A stretch of 64,000 bases of DNA from Phycisphaerales bacterium (GTDB lineage: Bacteria > Planctomycetota > Phycisphaerae > Phycisphaerales > JAGLTS01), in the NCBI GenBank assembly GCA_023135165.1, contig JAGLTS010000016.1:37180-101179 (forward strand), given 5' to 3'. The notes beneath the pieces are model-generated. The model ran no database searches. It saw only the letters and a program-made list of their open reading frames with translations, and was not told the origin of the DNA. Shown one piece after another: positions 62,196 to 64,000 of this stretch. Numbering within the stretch: the first letter of the stretch is position 1; every line of letters starts with the position of its first letter. The translations under genes were made by a program, and so were the position numbers.

Positions 62196-62807
62196 ATGAA
62201 AGCAATTGTGAGTATGAGCGTGGTCGGCGGGCTGATTCTCGGAGCCGCCTCGGCTGCGACCGGCGCGATCGTCTACGACAACGAGGCCGACTTCCTCGCC
62301 ATGATCCAGTCGGGGTACTACCTCGAGGACTTCGACGGCTACACCTACGGCAGCTTCCAAGGGGAAACCCTTGATCTGGAAGCCAACGGGTACGCCTACA
62401 CGCTGTCCGCCTATGGCGCGGGCTCTGCGGGACTGTGGTCGGGCGATGGCAACATGTCGACCAACAGTGCGTTGAACCCGATCACCGTCGATTTCACCGG
62501 CCTTGACGTCACGGCCATCGGCGGGTTCTTCTTCGCCAGCGAGATCAACGGCTTCTACATGCCCGGCTCGATGGTCCTCGTCCTGAGCGATGGCACGCAG
62601 ATCACGTATGACCCGCCCAACGACACCACGTTCCGCGGGTTTACCTCTGACGTTCCAATCGTTCAGATGACGATCGACGCTGTGGATACCGACGTTTACA
62701 AGTGGGCGACAATGGACCACTTCTACGTCGGCGCCATGATCCCAGCCCCGAGCGGCCTGGCGATGCTCGGTGCGGTGGGCCTGCTTGGCCTGCGCCGTCG
62801 GCGCTGA
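62196..62807 (+). CDS. Secreted protein with PEP-CTERM-like sorting tail
   Basis: A 203-residue exported protein. The signal peptide spans about 1-24 (VGGLILGAASAATGA). The middle is a beta-sandwich-like domain (FDGYTYGSFQGETLDLEANG, IGGFFFASEINGFYM). The C-terminus is a classic PEP-CTERM-type tripartite tail: IPAPSGLAMLGAVGLLGLRRRR, quoted here as IPAPSGLAMLG and VGLLGLRRRR. Such tails are cut by an exosortase-like enzyme, not seen in the window. AAAGGA lies six to nine bases before ATG 62196. A strong hairpin terminator follows. Confidence 0.9.
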   Translation: MKAIVSMSVVGGLILGAASAATGAIVYDNEADFLAMIQSGYYLEDFDGYTYGSFQGETLDLEANGYAYTLSAYGAGSAGLWSGDGNMSTNSALNPITVDFTGLDVTAIGGFFFASEINGFYMPGSMVLVLSDGTQITYDPPNDTTFRGFTSDVPIVQMTIDAVDTDVYKWATMDHFYVGAMIPAPSGLAMLGAVGLLGLRRRR

Positions 62808-62843
62808 ATCTGACATCAATTCCTGACATGCGACAAGATCGCG

Positions 62844-62875
62844 CGAAGGCTCCGGACCGTCCGGAGCCTTCGTTT
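62844..62875 (+). terminator. Intrinsic terminator after the PEP-CTERM-like gene
   Basis: Perfect 13-base GC-rich stem (62844-62856 with 62860-62872) and a 3-base loop, followed by a short T-run. It lies 36 bases after the stop codon. Confidence 0.75.
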
Positions 62876-62893
62876 CCGCGCGCCGAACGAAAC

Positions 62894-62914
62894 AACGGTG
62901 TCGGATACCGTTTT
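62894..62914 (+). repeat. REP-like element, copy 1
   Basis: A 21-base element AACGGTGTCGGATACCGTTT plus T with a small internal stem (AACGGT / ACCGTT). An exact inverted copy lies at 63515-63535. REP-like by form; no transposase is nearby. Confidence 0.6.
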
Positions 62915-63097
62915 CTTCCTCCGTTTTCTTCCCGCCCGGGGAGTCCATCCGGTGCGCATCAAAGCTGCCTCGCTACGTCGGTCTCATCCGCCAGATCCCG
63001 CTGACCGACCTCGGGTTTCACGCTCAGCGCGCACTGCGGCGGGCATCTCGGCCACGAATGCGCACGGATCGCCCGGTTTTGTGTTATCGGACTACAG

Positions 63098-63186
63098 TTT
63101 TGAGCGAGTTTGAGCCGGTTTCGGCGAGTTTCGGTGCGTTTTGGATCAGTTTCGACCCGTTTTGGGTCGGTTTTGAGCGACATTTT
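63098..63186 (+). other. Helically phased T-tract array (probable intrinsic bend)
   Basis: T-tracts of 3-4 bases start near 63098, 63109, 63119, 63129, 63139, 63150, 63160, 63171 and 63183. The first eight are spaced 10.4 bases on average, equal to the DNA helical repeat, which is expected to bend DNA in one plane. Confidence 0.6.
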
Positions 63187-63514
63187 GAGGTTCGCTCGGC
63201 ATCGCGCGCGCATCGGGCAGGATGTTCGGCGGCGAAGCGCGATGTCGGCGGTGGTGCGCATGGTGCGTGCGATACGGGGTGATGTGGGGGTCGCTGCGAG
63301 TTCGGCCGAGCACCCGCGAGGCATCATCACCCGGTCATCGCGCGGACCCGGCTCGGTACGAGCCGACCGGCTGGCGCCTTCTGCTCTGTGGAACTCGACT
63401 CACGCGATTACCTCTCATCCCCCTGGACGACCCAGGGCACGCAGCAGCGCACGGCATCAAACTCCGCCGGCATGAGCGGATCATCGCCCAGCTCGTCCCA
63501 CTTCGCCGGGCCAA

Positions 63515-63535
63515 AAAACGGTATCCGACACCGTT
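63515..63535 (-). repeat. REP-like element, copy 2 (inverted)
   Basis: Exact reverse complement of 62894-62914 over 21 bases, about 600 bases away. Beyond the 21 bases the flanks differ. Confidence 0.6.
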
Positions 63536-63634
63536 TCTTCCCCCGCGATTTCTGAACTCGACAGAATGCGGCAAAACGCGGCAAAACAGGACGTGCCGGC
63601 AAGTGTGAAACACGCCCAGTGATGGCAGCCGGCC

Positions 63635-64000
63635 TTACAGCCAGGGGCAGCCGTAGTCGGCGAGCAGGATGCCGAGGTCGTTCTGGTCCGTGTCGCCGTC
63701 GTCGTCCAAGTCGCCGCCGTCGTTGATGTTGTAGTAGGCGAGGAGGATGCCGAGATCGTTCTGGTCGACATCGCCATCACCATCGAGATCGCCGGGGCAA
63801 GCTGGTATGCCTTTCAGCCCCAGACTGTGCGAGTTGCCCGCCGCGACAGAGACGAAGCCGGTGTTCGGCTCCGGCACATCGCATTGGCCGCAGGTGTTCT
63901 TTCCCCACGCCACGATCGAGCCGTCGTCCTTTAGGCCCAGACCGTGATAGCTGCCCGCTGCGACAGAGACGAAGCCGGTGTTCGGCGCCGGCACGTCGCA
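63635..64000 (-). CDS. RCC1-repeat protein with C-terminal dockerin-type domain (gene cut by right edge)
   Basis: The frame stays open to the right edge, so only the C-terminal 121 residues are visible. RCC1-like repeats (APNTGFVSVAAGSYHGLGLK, then DDGSIVAWGKNTCGQCDVPE) are followed by a calcium-binding dockerin-type pair: DLDGDGDVDQNDLGILLAYY and DLDDDGDTDQNDLGILLADY, each a D-x-D-x-D-x-x-x-x-D loop with a helix. The ending GCPWL is typical for planctomycetal secreted proteins. It should be a large extracellular or surface protein. Confidence 0.9.
   Translation of the reverse strand, partial: CDVPAPNTGFVSVAAGSYHGLGLKDDGSIVAWGKNTCGQCDVPEPNTGFVSVAAGNSHSLGLKGIPACPGDLDGDGDVDQNDLGILLAYYNINDGGDLDDDGDTDQNDLGILLADYGCPWL

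Larger units (their letters stand above)
62808..63634 (+). other. Long non-coding stretch with terminator, REP-like pair and curved DNA
   Basis: An 827-base gap. It contains a terminator hairpin (62844-62875), an inverted pair of 21-base REP-like elements (62894-62914 and 63515-63535), and a phased T-tract array (63098-63186). Open frames crossing it lack family likeness; one on the minus strand (63408-63602) looks weakly protein-like and may be a remnant. Confidence 0.6.

Noticed and set aside
63408..63602. 64-codon minus-strand frame with KWDELGDDPLMPAEFDAV
   Set aside because: It looks faintly protein-like but overlaps one REP-like copy and has no ribosome site; kept only as a possible remnant.
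1..64000. CRISPR arrays, integrases, complete insertion sequences, rRNA genes
   Set aside because: Looked for repeat-spacer patterns, transposase motifs and rRNA signatures on both strands; none found. The only tandem array is inside infC.

Overview
The window looks like chromosomal DNA of a planctomycete, most likely of the Phycisphaerae type. The GC-rich codon use fits. So do the MoxR / DUF58 / von Willebrand A gene block, a secreted protein with a PEP-CTERM-like tail ending in four arginines, an RCC1 plus dockerin-type protein at the right edge, pseudopilin and prepilin-peptidase genes, and several membrane proteins with a small zinc ribbon. This assignment is inferred from gene content; there is no rRNA gene here. 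One tRNA gene (tRNA-Pro, CGG) is present. There is no CRISPR array, integrase, complete insertion sequence or replication origin that I can support.

Layout. 1-12264 holds a coiled-coil protein cut by the left edge, an iron-type ABC binding lipoprotein, its permease fused to an NHL beta-propeller, and then a Bat-type block (large vWA/GATase-like protein, MoxR ATPase, DUF58 protein, BatA-like vWA protein). 12441-19269 is mixed housekeeping: a TPR-YggX fusion, dihydroorotate dehydrogenase, SppA, a DoxX-like protein, a DinB-like protein and a serine beta-lactamase-like protein. 19596-25748 is a compact redox operon: DsrE2-like, TusA, FlpD/MvhD-like, two HdrA-type flavoproteins, a winged-helix protein and a QmoC-like membrane subunit. 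25816-35210 carries a lipoprotein, tRNA-Pro, a DUF89 phosphatase, an OmpA-family lipoprotein, PilD, XseB, XseA and RecG. 35448-41082 has YjbQ and then a small secretion-like locus: a WXG100-like protein, a coiled-coil protein, a second W-R-D-motif protein and a large FtsK/SpoIIIE ATPase. 41141-54335 includes an esterase with TPRs, an M29 aminopeptidase, threonine aldolase, NrdR, IF-3 with a non-standard start and an acidic repeat tail, methylmalonyl-CoA mutase, RidA, a pseudopilin and RsgA. 54599-64000 carries a Ser/Thr kinase, a thioredoxin-like protein, a small transaldolase, a beta-propeller lipoprotein, an RluA-type synthase, a TPR membrane protein, a short MnmE-like GTPase, the PEP-CTERM-like protein, and a non-coding stretch with phased T-tracts and an inverted REP-like pair before the truncated RCC1/dockerin gene.

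Two gene sets are the best candidates for poorly described systems. The first is the Qmo/Hdr-like operon linked to the sulfur carriers TusA and DsrE2. It has no HdrB-type subunit and no dsrAB or aprAB in the window, and suggests electron exchange between a sulfur-carrier-bound substrate and the quinone pool. The second is the minimal WXG100 / FtsK locus: two small proteins sharing a W-R-D-x5-F-x3-[FY] signature next to a membrane FtsK-type ATPase with one intact and one degenerate nucleotide-binding domain. It resembles a stripped-down type VII secretion system without the other Ecc/Yuk components. Other oddities are an AUC start codon for IF-3, a permease fused to a periplasmic NHL domain with an internal lipobox, an esterase with Cys at the nucleophile position, and an MnmE-like GTPase without the C-terminal Cys motif.
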